Assembly: GCA_937125395.1 (NCBI GenBank) | Contig: CAKZLI010000054.1 | Coordinates: 1 to 64,000, forward strand | Direction: 5' to 3' | Origin: an uncultured Glaciecola sp. | GTDB taxonomy: Bacteria; Pseudomonadota; Gammaproteobacteria; Enterobacterales; Alteromonadaceae | Length of the DNA stretch: 64,000 nucleotides | Shown here: piece by piece, positions 17,575 through 25,779 of the stretch | Position numbering within the stretch: the stretch's first letter is position 1 | Layout: every line of letters begins with the position of its first letter | Position numbers and translations under genes: made by a program | Notes under the pieces: generated by a model | The model's database searches: none | The model's input: only the letters and a program-made list of their open reading frames with translations | What the model was told of the DNA's origin: nothing

Positions 17575-18364
17575 GCGGAATAGTCACCTTATGTTGTTGT
17601 AAATACGTCAATAATTTAGCGTAGGCACGTACACCGCGAGTGTTGGGAAACTGATGCGATGCTGGCATATGAGCTGCACTGGCGTCACGAAAATGGGTAT
17701 CAATAGGAATAACATCCGACCATAATGTTTGATGATACTGCTGATGTAACGCTTTATAGGCAGAGGCTGTTGCTCGCAATCGTTTATCAAACAAGGTCGG
17801 TACGACCGTCTTAACAAATTGTTTGCTCAATTTATGCTCCAACAATAGCAATGATTGCATCATCTTGTCTAACCCACGAATCGCTAAATGCTCTGTTTGC
17901 ACAGGTATGATCACCTGGCTCGACGCGGCTAATGCATTAATCATCAACACACCTAATATTGGAGGGCAATCAATCAACACAATATCATACCAAGGCTTAA
18001 TACAGTGTAATGCTTGTTTGAGAGCGAGTCCCATACCTGGCGACTGACCAAGCTGGCCATCTAATGTTGCCAAATTCATGTTAGCGGGTAACACACTGAT
18101 ATTGTCTATATGAGAAGCATAAATGCAAGGTTGAATGACATCAACAGTGAGTTTTTCAGAACACGTAAATATATCGAATACGCCTTTCACGCTATCATTT
18201 TCATCTAAACCAAAATAATGACTCAGTGATGCATGTGGATCTAAATCAACCAATAATACTTGTAGTCCTTGCTTTGCTAATAATCCAGCTAAGGTGACTG
18301 TTGTCGTTGTCTTACCGACCCCGCCTTTTTGATTGGCAACGGTCCAAATCGCTGAGCATGTCAT
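17561..18364 (-). CDS. parC: ParA-like ATPase ParC for polar chemotaxis arrays
   Basis: A 267-residue MinD/ParA family ATPase. It has the deviant Walker A KGGVGKTTT (about 14-22) with signature lysine, LLVDLDPHASLSHYFGL, and Walker B DIVLIDCPPIL (about 130). Because it sits inside the chemotaxis operon, between cheB and parP, it should be the array-positioning ParC of vibrios and relatives rather than a chromosome-partition ParA or topoisomerase IV subunit (which shares the symbol). It overlaps the cheB stop by four bases and the parP start by 14. Confidence 0.88.
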   Translation of the reverse strand: MTCSAIWTVANQKGGVGKTTTTVTLAGLLAKQGLQVLLVDLDPHASLSHYFGLDENDSVKGVFDIFTCSEKLTVDVIQPCIYASHIDNISVLPANMNLATLDGQLGQSPGMGLALKQALHCIKPWYDIVLIDCPPILGVLMINALAASSQVIIPVQTEHLAIRGLDKMMQSLLLLEHKLSKQFVKTVVPTLFDKRLRATASAYKALHQQYHQTLWSDVIPIDTHFRDASAAHMPASHQFPNTRGVRAYAKLLTYLQQHKVTIPHVVG

Positions 18365-19479
18365 AATATTTCAGTATTGATACAGTGGCCAATCTGTTCA
18401 ATCGGAATATTGGTTTTGGCAAGATTAGCTTTAGTCACCGCACCTGGCATGCCATATACGATTGAACTAGCTTCATCTTGCGCCCACACCGTTGCGCCAT
18501 ATTGCGCCAAAACTCGACATCCTGCAGTGCCATCATTGCCCATACCAGTCAATATTATACTTAGCACTTCGCCACCAAATACATTCGCCAAACTCGTAAA
18601 ACAATGATCTACCGAAGGTTTGTAGACAATTTGGCCATTGTCAGGAATATCCGTAATATGTAATGTGGCTGCTCGCCGAGAACCTTGTACTAACATCTGT
18701 CGTCCACCAGGAGCCAGATACGCCACACCAGGAAAGAGCGTTTCGTTATCTTCTGCCAATTTAACATGGATCGCACAGTTGTGATTTAACCGTTCTGCAA
18801 ATGCTTCAGTAAAGGTAGCTGGCATATGTTGCACTAATAGGATGGGCACAGGAAAATGCACCGGTAACGTGCTTAATACTTGTTGCAATGCGACTGGCCC
18901 GCCAGTAGATGCTCCTATCGCTAAACATTGATACCGTTTACCCGATTTAGTCACTGAATTAACAATATTGACAGTGGATGTCTTAACCGGCGTACTCATC
19001 GATTGTTCTGATTTGATAAATACTTTGGGGGCGTTGATTGCTAAGGCGCGGGGTTTGCGCATATGTCGCATTGGGTGGCGCTGACGGACCAAGGATAACA
19101 ACTTACTTCTTAGCCTTAACCCTACTTTGCTATTGAGCGTAAATTGACTATCAAATTCTTTAAGTAAAAAATCTAACGCACCAGCATCTAATGCATCAAA
19201 GGTCTGCGTAGCCCCTTCGCGTGTTAATGAAGAGAACATTAAAATAGGCGTTGGCGCCGCTTGCATGATTTCACGTACCGCCATAATGCCATCCATGATT
19301 GGCATTTCGACATCCATGGTAATAATATCGGGATGCAATGTCAGCGCTTTGTGCAATGCTTCTTTACCATTACTCGCGGTTTCAATGACACTCAAACGAT
19401 CATCTTGTTCAATCATTTCTTTTAAGCGGCGACGGTGAAAGATGGAATCATCCACCACCAAAACAGAATAATTTAACAC
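18361..19479 (-). CDS. cheB: protein-glutamate methylesterase/glutaminase CheB
   Basis: Removes methyl groups from chemoreceptors (and deamidates them) for adaptation. The 372-residue product has an N-terminal receiver domain with phospho-acceptor Asp in ITMDVEMPIMDG (about residue 56) and a linker of about 50 residues. The C-terminal methylesterase has the catalytic Ser in GASTGGP (about 190), His in LLVQHMPATFT and Asp in LTGMGNDGTAG. No cheR is present in this window. It lies 15 bases after cheA and overlaps parC by four bases. Confidence 0.97.
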   Translation of the reverse strand: MLNYSVLVVDDSIFHRRRLKEMIEQDDRLSVIETASNGKEALHKALTLHPDIITMDVEMPIMDGIMAVREIMQAAPTPILMFSSLTREGATQTFDALDAGALDFLLKEFDSQFTLNSKVGLRLRSKLLSLVRQRHPMRHMRKPRALAINAPKVFIKSEQSMSTPVKTSTVNIVNSVTKSGKRYQCLAIGASTGGPVALQQVLSTLPVHFPVPILLVQHMPATFTEAFAERLNHNCAIHVKLAEDNETLFPGVAYLAPGGRQMLVQGSRRAATLHITDIPDNGQIVYKPSVDHCFTSLANVFGGEVLSIILTGMGNDGTAGCRVLAQYGATVWAQDEASSIVYGMPGAVTKANLAKTNIPIEQIGHCINTEIL

Positions 19480-19494
19480 GGTTTAGTTACTCGC

Positions 19495-21510
19495 TTATTT
19501 TAAATTACTATTGGCATACCGCTTTAGTAAACTAGGAATATCCAAAATCAATGCAATCCCACCATCAGACGTAATCGTCGCTCCCGCCATGCCAGCAGTC
19601 CCTTGTAACAACGAATCCAATGGTTTAATAACGACTTCTTCTTGTCCCACTAAAGCATCCACAACAAATCCAACTTGTTGAGTAGATATTTGTACGACGA
19701 CAACATGCCCAGAAGTGCGCCCAGCTTTGTCCAGTTTAGCGTTCAGCCAATCATTCAAATAAAACAAGGGAATGGCTCGGTCGCGCACAATCATCGTCAG
19801 TTGACCATCCACTGTATTGGTTTTGTTGAGATCCATATTAATAATTTCATTCACGCAACCTAACGGTAATGCAAATGTTTGCGCGTACAGCTCAATCATC
19901 AATGTAGGCAAAATCGCTAATGTTAGAGGGACTTTTATAGCTAAACTAGTACCTACACCTAACTCAGAATGAATATTTACAGAACCATTTAATTGATTAA
20001 TTTTGGTTTTGACTACATCCATGCCTACGCCACGACCAGACACATCTGTGATTTCAGTTTTGGTCGAAAAGCCAGGCGCAAATATTAAATTAAATGCCTC
20101 AGAATCTGTCATTCTTGCTGCAGAATCTGTATCGAGCACACCCCGTTCAATCGCAATGCCTTTGAGTTTTTCAGCATCCATTCCTTTCCCATCATCATCA
20201 ATGGTTAACAGAATATGATCACCTTCTTGCGATGCTCTGAGTTTGACAACCCCCACACGAGGCTTGCCTGCTGCCTCACGCTCATCGGGCATTTCAACAC
20301 CATGATCAACCGAATTGCGCACCAAATGCACTAATGGATCGGCTAATGCCTCCACTAAGTTTTTATCTAGATCGGTGTCTTCACCTTCCAATACCAACGT
20401 AATTTCTTTGTTCAAACTGCGCGCAAGATCTCGTACAACCCGCGGAAAACGACCAAACACTTTTTTAATTGGTTGCATTCGCGTCTTCATCACCGCACCT
20501 TGTAAATCGCCGGTCACGACATCCAAATTGGCTATCGCTTTGACCATACTTTCCTCTTGTGTATTGACCCCAAGACTTAAAAGTCGATTGCGCACAAGCA
20601 CTAATTCTCCGACCATATTCATGATTTCATCTAAACGACGAGTATCAACTCTAACCGTTGTTTCACCTTGCTGGGCATTGACATAGGATTTTTTAGTTTC
20701 TTTGGCTGGCGGATTAACAATAGCCTTAGCCCCAGGTTTGTTGCTTGCTGCATTGGCGACTTCTAGCACCGCAGGAGTGGCCGCTCGTGCAATAGGTGCA
20801 GAGGTATTAGGTGCAGGAGTGTTAGGTGTTGTAATGGATTTTATTTGTGTATCAGCTTTAGGCTGGGGTGCTTCACCTTTGCCATGTATTTCATCCAATA
20901 ACGCTTCAAATTCATCATCGCTGATATCGTTTTGAGATTTGTCAGTAGGACTGGTTACGTCAGTTTTCGGGGCCGAGAACTGTCCTTTTCCATGAAGCTC
21001 ATCCAATAAGTTTTCAAAATCATCTGAGGAGATATCTTCTATCGAGTCATTACTGGGTGTACTTGCAACAGCTTCAACGGGTTGTGGTACTTGCGGCGCA
21101 AAAATAGCTTCATCAGCTTGTTCTGGGGCACTTAATTTGTGTAAAATTGCTATCAATTCGGCTGGAGCAGCTTGCAATGGCTCGCGCGCTTTGACGAGGT
21201 CAAACATAGCAACAACTACGTCAGTAGCTTGTAATATTACATCCATTAACTCAGTAGTTAAGGCACGTTGACCGTTGCGCATCACATCAAATACGTTTTC
21301 CGCACCATGGCATATATCCACTAATTCGGTTAATGCTAAGAATCCGGCACCTCCCTTGACGGTGTGATACCCCCTAAAAATAGCATTCAATAAATCCCCA
21401 TCTTCAGGGTTATTTTCTAATTCAACTAGCTGTTCCTGTAACTGCTCTAGGATCTCACCGGCTTCAACTAAAAAGTCCTGTAATATATCCTCATCAACAT
21501 CAAATGACAT
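19495..21510 (-). CDS. cheA: chemotaxis histidine kinase CheA (no P2 seen; tandem FliM-like peptide in linker)
   Basis: Sensor kinase of the array, 671 residues. P1 (about 1-105) carries the phospho-His in RGYHTVKGGAG (His49). A long low-complexity linker (about 130-285) follows where P2 would normally be. P3 begins near VRVDTRRLDEI (about 286), P4 has LVHLVRNSVDHG and GRGVGMDVVK, and P5 (CheW-like) covers about 535-671. The linker contains two near-identical units, DISSDDFENLLDELHGKG (159-176) and DISDDEFEALLDEIHGKG (195-212). They resemble the FliM N-terminal peptide SQDEIDALLHG that docks CheY-P. This could replace P2 or serve array localisation (inference). Confidence 0.97.
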   Translation of the reverse strand: MSFDVDEDILQDFLVEAGEILEQLQEQLVELENNPEDGDLLNAIFRGYHTVKGGAGFLALTELVDICHGAENVFDVMRNGQRALTTELMDVILQATDVVVAMFDLVKAREPLQAAPAELIAILHKLSAPEQADEAIFAPQVPQPVEAVASTPSNDSIEDISSDDFENLLDELHGKGQFSAPKTDVTSPTDKSQNDISDDEFEALLDEIHGKGEAPQPKADTQIKSITTPNTPAPNTSAPIARAATPAVLEVANAASNKPGAKAIVNPPAKETKKSYVNAQQGETTVRVDTRRLDEIMNMVGELVLVRNRLLSLGVNTQEESMVKAIANLDVVTGDLQGAVMKTRMQPIKKVFGRFPRVVRDLARSLNKEITLVLEGEDTDLDKNLVEALADPLVHLVRNSVDHGVEMPDEREAAGKPRVGVVKLRASQEGDHILLTIDDDGKGMDAEKLKGIAIERGVLDTDSAARMTDSEAFNLIFAPGFSTKTEITDVSGRGVGMDVVKTKINQLNGSVNIHSELGVGTSLAIKVPLTLAILPTLMIELYAQTFALPLGCVNEIINMDLNKTNTVDGQLTMIVRDRAIPLFYLNDWLNAKLDKAGRTSGHVVVVQISTQQVGFVVDALVGQEEVVIKPLDSLLQGTAGMAGATITSDGGIALILDIPSLLKRYANSNLK

Positions 21511-21521
21511 ACATCCCTCTC

Positions 21522-22277
21522 TTAAAAACCCAGACTCGATAATAAATCATCAACGTCGTCTTGACCGTTAACAACATCATCTCTTTGTGCCGCATCGATA
21601 GCCGGTCCTTCGGCTTTAACCTTTTGTTGCTCATGGTCTAATTGTCGTGTTTTAGCGTTAGACACAGATTTAGCCTCACCCACAGGTTCACCAAATACCG
21701 TCAATAAATGCACCAAACTGGACTGCACTTCTTTGACTAATTCAATCACACGACTAATTACCTGCCCGGTTAAATCTTGATATCCTTGAGCGAGCAAAAC
21801 GTCAGTTAATAAACGATTGACGGTTTGAGTATCTTTGGCGGTATCTATCAATAATCCGTCTATTTTGGTACATAACGAAGTTAACTCACTGCGTCCCACC
21901 TCTGCAGCCATGAGATTATTCCATTCAGGTAAAATAGCGTTGATCCGAGTGCTGATCGACTCAGTTAGCGGCATAGATTGCTCAATTGCATCCATGGTGG
22001 TGTTGGCTGCTTTTTCAGTTTCTGCAAGGACATAGGTTAAGCGTGATTCGGCATCAGGGATCCCATCATTGACTAACTTTTCAATATTGGCATCGATTTG
22101 AAAATTATTTAGCGAGTCATGCAACTGGCGTGTTAATTTTCCTACTTCCGTAAAAATCTCAGCAGATTGTTGCATCGAAAATGCCGCGATAAGTGCATTG
22201 GCTTCTGCATGTTGCGCTTGCTCAATATACGCGACAAGTTGCTTAGCTTCAGCTAATGATACGGTTGCTGGTTGCAT
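21522..22277 (-). CDS. cheZ: CheY-P phosphatase CheZ
   Basis: Dephosphorylates CheY-P. The 251-residue, mostly helical product has the catalytic Gln segment VLLAQGYQDLTGQVI and the C-terminal CheY-tethering peptide DDVDDLLSSLGF. The ATG at 22277 is chosen because AGGA lies seven bases upstream. A TTG seven codons upstream would overlap cheY by eight bases and has no good site. It is coupled to cheY and lies 11 bases before cheA. Confidence 0.96.
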   Translation of the reverse strand: MQPATVSLAEAKQLVAYIEQAQHAEANALIAAFSMQQSAEIFTEVGKLTRQLHDSLNNFQIDANIEKLVNDGIPDAESRLTYVLAETEKAANTTMDAIEQSMPLTESISTRINAILPEWNNLMAAEVGRSELTSLCTKIDGLLIDTAKDTQTVNRLLTDVLLAQGYQDLTGQVISRVIELVKEVQSSLVHLLTVFGEPVGEAKSVSNAKTRQLDHEQQKVKAEGPAIDAAQRDDVVNGQDDVDDLLSSLGF

Positions 22278-22290
22278 CACAGTTCCTATA

Positions 22291-22674
22291 TTATCCAAGT
22301 CGTGCGAATATTTTATCTAGTTTTTCTTTTAGGGTTGCGGCGGTGAACGGTTTAACCACATACCCATTTACGCCAGCTTGTGCAGCAGCGACAATTTGTT
22401 CTTTTTTGGCTTCAGCCGTGACCATCAGTACCGGTAAGTGCTTAAGGGCATCATCAGCTCGGATTGCTTTAAGTAAATCAATACCTTGCATGCCAGGCAT
22501 ATTCCAATCCGTGACAACAAAATCAAATTCACCTTGTTGCAACATCGGTAACGCCGTATTGCCATCATCGGCTTCTTGGATATTGGCAAACCCTAAATCT
22601 TTTAATAAGTTTTTAATAATTCGACGCATTGTGGAAAAATCATCGACGACTAAAATTTTCATACTTGTGTCCAT
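22291..22674 (-). CDS. cheY: chemotaxis response regulator CheY
   Basis: Single receiver domain of 127 residues that carries the signal from CheA to the FliM/FliN switch. Acidic pocket in LVVDD, phospho-acceptor Asp in [11 protein letters not shown] (about residue 57-60), Thr in MVTAEAKK and Lys in YVVKPF are all present. The ATG at 22674 has AAAGGG upstream at good spacing, so the N-terminus is [12 protein letters not shown]. It lies 29 bases after fliA. Confidence 0.97.
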   Translation of the reverse strand: MDTSMKILVVDDFSTMRRIIKNLLKDLGFANIQEADDGNTALPMLQQGEFDFVVTDWNMPGMQGIDLLKAIRADDALKHLPVLMVTAEAKKEQIVAAAQAGVNGYVVKPFTAATLKEKLDKIFARLG

Positions 22675-22703
22675 GGACAGACCCTTTATTTATATTTAGA
22701 TGA

Positions 22704-23435
22704 TTACGCTTCTTCGGCATGCCAAGAGCGTAATTTAGCTTTTAACTTTAACATTGCTTGACTATGTATCTGACTGACCCTAGATTCACTGACGCTGAGG
22801 ACTTCACCAATCTCACGTAAATTTAAATCTTCATCGTAATACAATGACAAAACGATCGCTTCTCGTTCAGGTAATGTCGTGATTGCCTTGGCTAATGCTT
22901 TTTGAAATGAACCTTGTACTAGATCATCATAAGGGGTATCGGCTGATTTATTTTTCTCTGTTGTAATAACATCCTCAGCCACACCTAAATCTTCGATCCC
23001 GACTAACTTCCCAGCATTGACTTCATTTAGCATTTGGTGATATTGCTTTAAATCCACACCCAATTGACCAGCAACATCGACATCTTTAGCATCGTTGCCG
23101 GTTTCTTTTTCAACTTTTGAAATCGCTTCGGTAATGGCGCGTGAGTTTTTGTGAACCGAACGAGGTGTCCAGTCGCCTTTACGAATATCATCCAGCATTG
23201 AACCTCGAATACGGATCCCCGCGAATGTTTCAAAACTTGCCCCTTTGCTACCATCAAAATTCTTGGCAGCCTCAAGTAAGCCAATCATGCCCGCTTGGAT
23301 TAAATCATCAACCAGAACGCTGGCCGGTAACCTCACCATCAAATGATGGGCAATACGTTTTACCAATGAGGCATGTTTTTCAACCAGGGCGCGTCCATCT
23401 AACGGTTGGCTGTATGCTTTTGCTTTAGTATTCAC
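22704..23435 (-). CDS. fliA: flagellar sigma factor FliA (sigma-28)
   Basis: RNA polymerase sigma-28 for late flagellar genes, 243 residues. Region 2 has VDDLIQAGMIGLLEAAKNFD and FETFAGIRIRGSMLDDIRKGDW; region 4 has LPEREAIVLSLYYDEDLNLREIG and the terminal HTH SESRVSQIHSQA. It overlaps the flhG stop by four bases. Its target promoters are visible before three of the four flagellin genes in this window (52501-52527, 54958-54985, 56123-56149). The anti-sigma factor FlgM is not in the window. Confidence 0.97.
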   Translation of the reverse strand: MNTKAKAYSQPLDGRALVEKHASLVKRIAHHLMVRLPASVLVDDLIQAGMIGLLEAAKNFDGSKGASFETFAGIRIRGSMLDDIRKGDWTPRSVHKNSRAITEAISKVEKETGNDAKDVDVAGQLGVDLKQYHQMLNEVNAGKLVGIEDLGVAEDVITTEKNKSADTPYDDLVQGSFQKALAKAITTLPEREAIVLSLYYDEDLNLREIGEVLSVSESRVSQIHSQAMLKLKAKLRSWHAEEA

Positions 23436-24298
23436 AGTTCATCTCCTACTGCTTGTTTTGCTACCAACTGCTCGATAAAGAACTCCAAATGTCCTCCAGG
23501 TTGAGTTGGAATAGGCCAATCTATTGCTTGCTGTGCGATATTGTTGATGGCGACGGATGCCGGTGAGGCTGGATATGCATCAACAATTGAGCATTGTTTA
23601 CGCACTGATTTTCGGATATTTTCATCAAAGGGAACGCTACCGACTAGTTCAAGCGCGACATCCAAAAAGCGATTAGAAACCATTGATAACTTTTGAAATA
23701 ACTCTTGGCCTTCACGGATATCACGGACCATGTTGGCAACAATCTTAAATTTAAAGACCCCATGCTCTCGGTTTAATACTTTGATTAATGCATAGGCATC
23801 GGTCAATGAGGTAGGCTCGTCACATACCACTACCATAATGTCTTGAGCTGCACGTGAGAAACTCAAGACCATGTCTGAAATACCAGCAGCTGTATCGACC
23901 AGCATCACGTCAATGGGGGTTTGCATATCACTAAACGCGCGAATCAACCCAGCATGTTCAGCAATCGATAAATCTGTCATTGATTGGGTACCGGATGAGG
24001 CAGGTGCTATTTTGATGCCATGTGGTCCTGTCACCAAAATATCATCTAAACTGCATTCTCCAGCTAAGACATGTGAAATATTGCGCTCGACACGCAAACC
24101 AAGTAATACATCAACATTGGCTAAGCCTAAATCGGCATCTAACACCAACACACGTTTGCCCTGTTTGGCCATTGCGATTGCTGTATTTAATGTGATGTTA
24201 GTTTTACCCACTCCCCCTTTTCCCCCTGTGACAGCAATCACTTTTACAGGTCGAGAGTGGTTCATTTTTCGTAGACTACTGGCTTGATCATCCATCAT
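23432..24298 (-). CDS. flhG: flagellar number regulator FlhG (FleN), MinD-like ATPase
   Basis: MinD-family ATPase that limits polar flagellar number and antagonises FlrA/FleQ-type activators. The 288-residue product has Walker A GGKGGVGKTN (about 25-34), switch DADLGLANVDVLLG, and DVMLVDTAAGISDMVLSF. It overlaps flhF by four bases and fliA by four, which is the conserved flhF-flhG-fliA order of polar flagellates. Confidence 0.96.
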   Translation of the reverse strand: MMDDQASSLRKMNHSRPVKVIAVTGGKGGVGKTNITLNTAIAMAKQGKRVLVLDADLGLANVDVLLGLRVERNISHVLAGECSLDDILVTGPHGIKIAPASSGTQSMTDLSIAEHAGLIRAFSDMQTPIDVMLVDTAAGISDMVLSFSRAAQDIMVVVCDEPTSLTDAYALIKVLNREHGVFKFKIVANMVRDIREGQELFQKLSMVSNRFLDVALELVGSVPFDENIRKSVRKQCSIVDAYPASPASVAINNIAQQAIDWPIPTQPGGHLEFFIEQLVAKQAVGDEL

Positions 24299-25737
24299 AT
24301 CGCTCTTGCTGCATGACTAGCATGCATTCCTTTAGTTGTTTTTTTGGCGTACTGCTGATAAAGCTTGGCTGCATCAGCGATAAGGTGTTGTGCTTTAGCT
24401 AGTTGAATATCCTCAGGGACTTTTTGCCCATCAGTTAAATAACTAATTGGTAATTCATTCTCAATGGCAACACTGAGCATTTCTCCCAATGAATAACATT
24501 CATCCAACTTTGTAAAAATACATCCTTGTAGCGACACATCCCGATACGCCTCAACGGTTCGTTGCATTACTTGATATTGAGCACTCGCTTGAGCCACCAA
24601 GTACTTGTTAATTGGCATATTGGTCACATTTTCAAAGGTTGATAACTGTTGTATCAAACGTATGTCACGCTGACTAAAACCAGCCGAATCAATCAATATT
24701 AATTTTTTATTTCTAAGTTGATATAATGTATCGGCAAGCTCTTCACTATTTTGGGCTTTTTTTACTTGGCAACCGATAATTTTGCCGTAGGTGGCGAGTT
24801 GTTCAAAAGCGGCAATACGGTATGTGTCTATGGTGACCATCGCTACCGCATCTGCGCTATGTTGTTTGGCAAATTGCGCGGCTAACTTAGCGACAGTCGT
24901 AGTTTTGCCTGTGCCAGTAGGCCCCACTAGGGCAACGACTCCGCCATGAGAAACAATATTTTGACCGGCAATGTGTAACCGGTTAGCCATCAGCTTTAAC
25001 ACGAACAACCATGCTTGCCGTTCGTCGCTGCTGTCAGGTGCAAAACTCAGCATTTGATCCGCTAGTTTTGCCGTAAGCCCCATCGCTTGTAATTCTTGTG
25101 CTAAATAATGCTTAATGGGATGTTGCCGTTGTCGGTCTTGTTTTAGTAACCCCGCAACTTGATGTGTCAGTACATTGCGCAATGAATGTAATTCAGCTTG
25201 TATCTCCGCCATACTCGATTGCTCAGCAGAATGCCCATAAGCCTGTTGCTGAGGCGTGGCAAATGATAATGAACTTGCCTGATTACGCTGCATCTCTTGT
25301 GCCTGTTGTGCTGGAATGGCCGAGTGCATAATCGAGGCCGAAGGATGATCAGTGGCCTGATACGATGGGTTTTGTTTTTCTAGTAACGCACGTAAACTGT
25401 CTTGTCCAGAGTCACCAATAATGTCACTTAATGTGGCCGAAGGCTTAATCTCTTGATGTTCAGATTGACCATTGTGCTGAATAATCCGTTGTCGAGAATA
25501 CGTTGGGGCTTGTGTCATATTAGCTTGTGTTACAGACGTTTGATTGTGCGAATGAGAAGCACTATCCGATTCATCTAAGCGTCGCGTTCCTTGCGGTTCT
25601 TTATCGTATGCGGCGACTAATTCAACCCCATTCACCGTTTTTTTATTCGACATAATGACCGCATCGGCGCCTAATTCGTCCTTAACTAGGCGCAGCGCAT
25701 CCCGCATATCTTTCCCGGTAAAACGTCTGATTTTCAT
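24295..25737 (-). CDS. flhF: flagellar biosynthesis GTPase FlhF
   Basis: SRP-type GTPase that places the flagellum at the pole. The 480-residue product begins MKIRRFTGKDMRDALRLVKDELG (B domain), continues with a glutamine-rich, poorly conserved region to about 200, then N and G domains. The P-loop is VGPTGTGKTTTVAKLAA (about 272), with DTYRIAAFEQLATYG and LTDGQKVPEDI as SRP-GTPase signatures. It lies 42 bases after flhA and overlaps flhG. Confidence 0.96.
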   Translation of the reverse strand: MKIRRFTGKDMRDALRLVKDELGADAVIMSNKKTVNGVELVAAYDKEPQGTRRLDESDSASHSHNQTSVTQANMTQAPTYSRQRIIQHNGQSEHQEIKPSATLSDIIGDSGQDSLRALLEKQNPSYQATDHPSASIMHSAIPAQQAQEMQRNQASSLSFATPQQQAYGHSAEQSSMAEIQAELHSLRNVLTHQVAGLLKQDRQRQHPIKHYLAQELQAMGLTAKLADQMLSFAPDSSDERQAWLFVLKLMANRLHIAGQNIVSHGGVVALVGPTGTGKTTTVAKLAAQFAKQHSADAVAMVTIDTYRIAAFEQLATYGKIIGCQVKKAQNSEELADTLYQLRNKKLILIDSAGFSQRDIRLIQQLSTFENVTNMPINKYLVAQASAQYQVMQRTVEAYRDVSLQGCIFTKLDECYSLGEMLSVAIENELPISYLTDGQKVPEDIQLAKAQHLIADAAKLYQQYAKKTTKGMHASHAARAI

Positions 25738-25779
25738 CTTCTTACTCCAACATGTGTCAATTCTTTGCTATTCGGGCAA

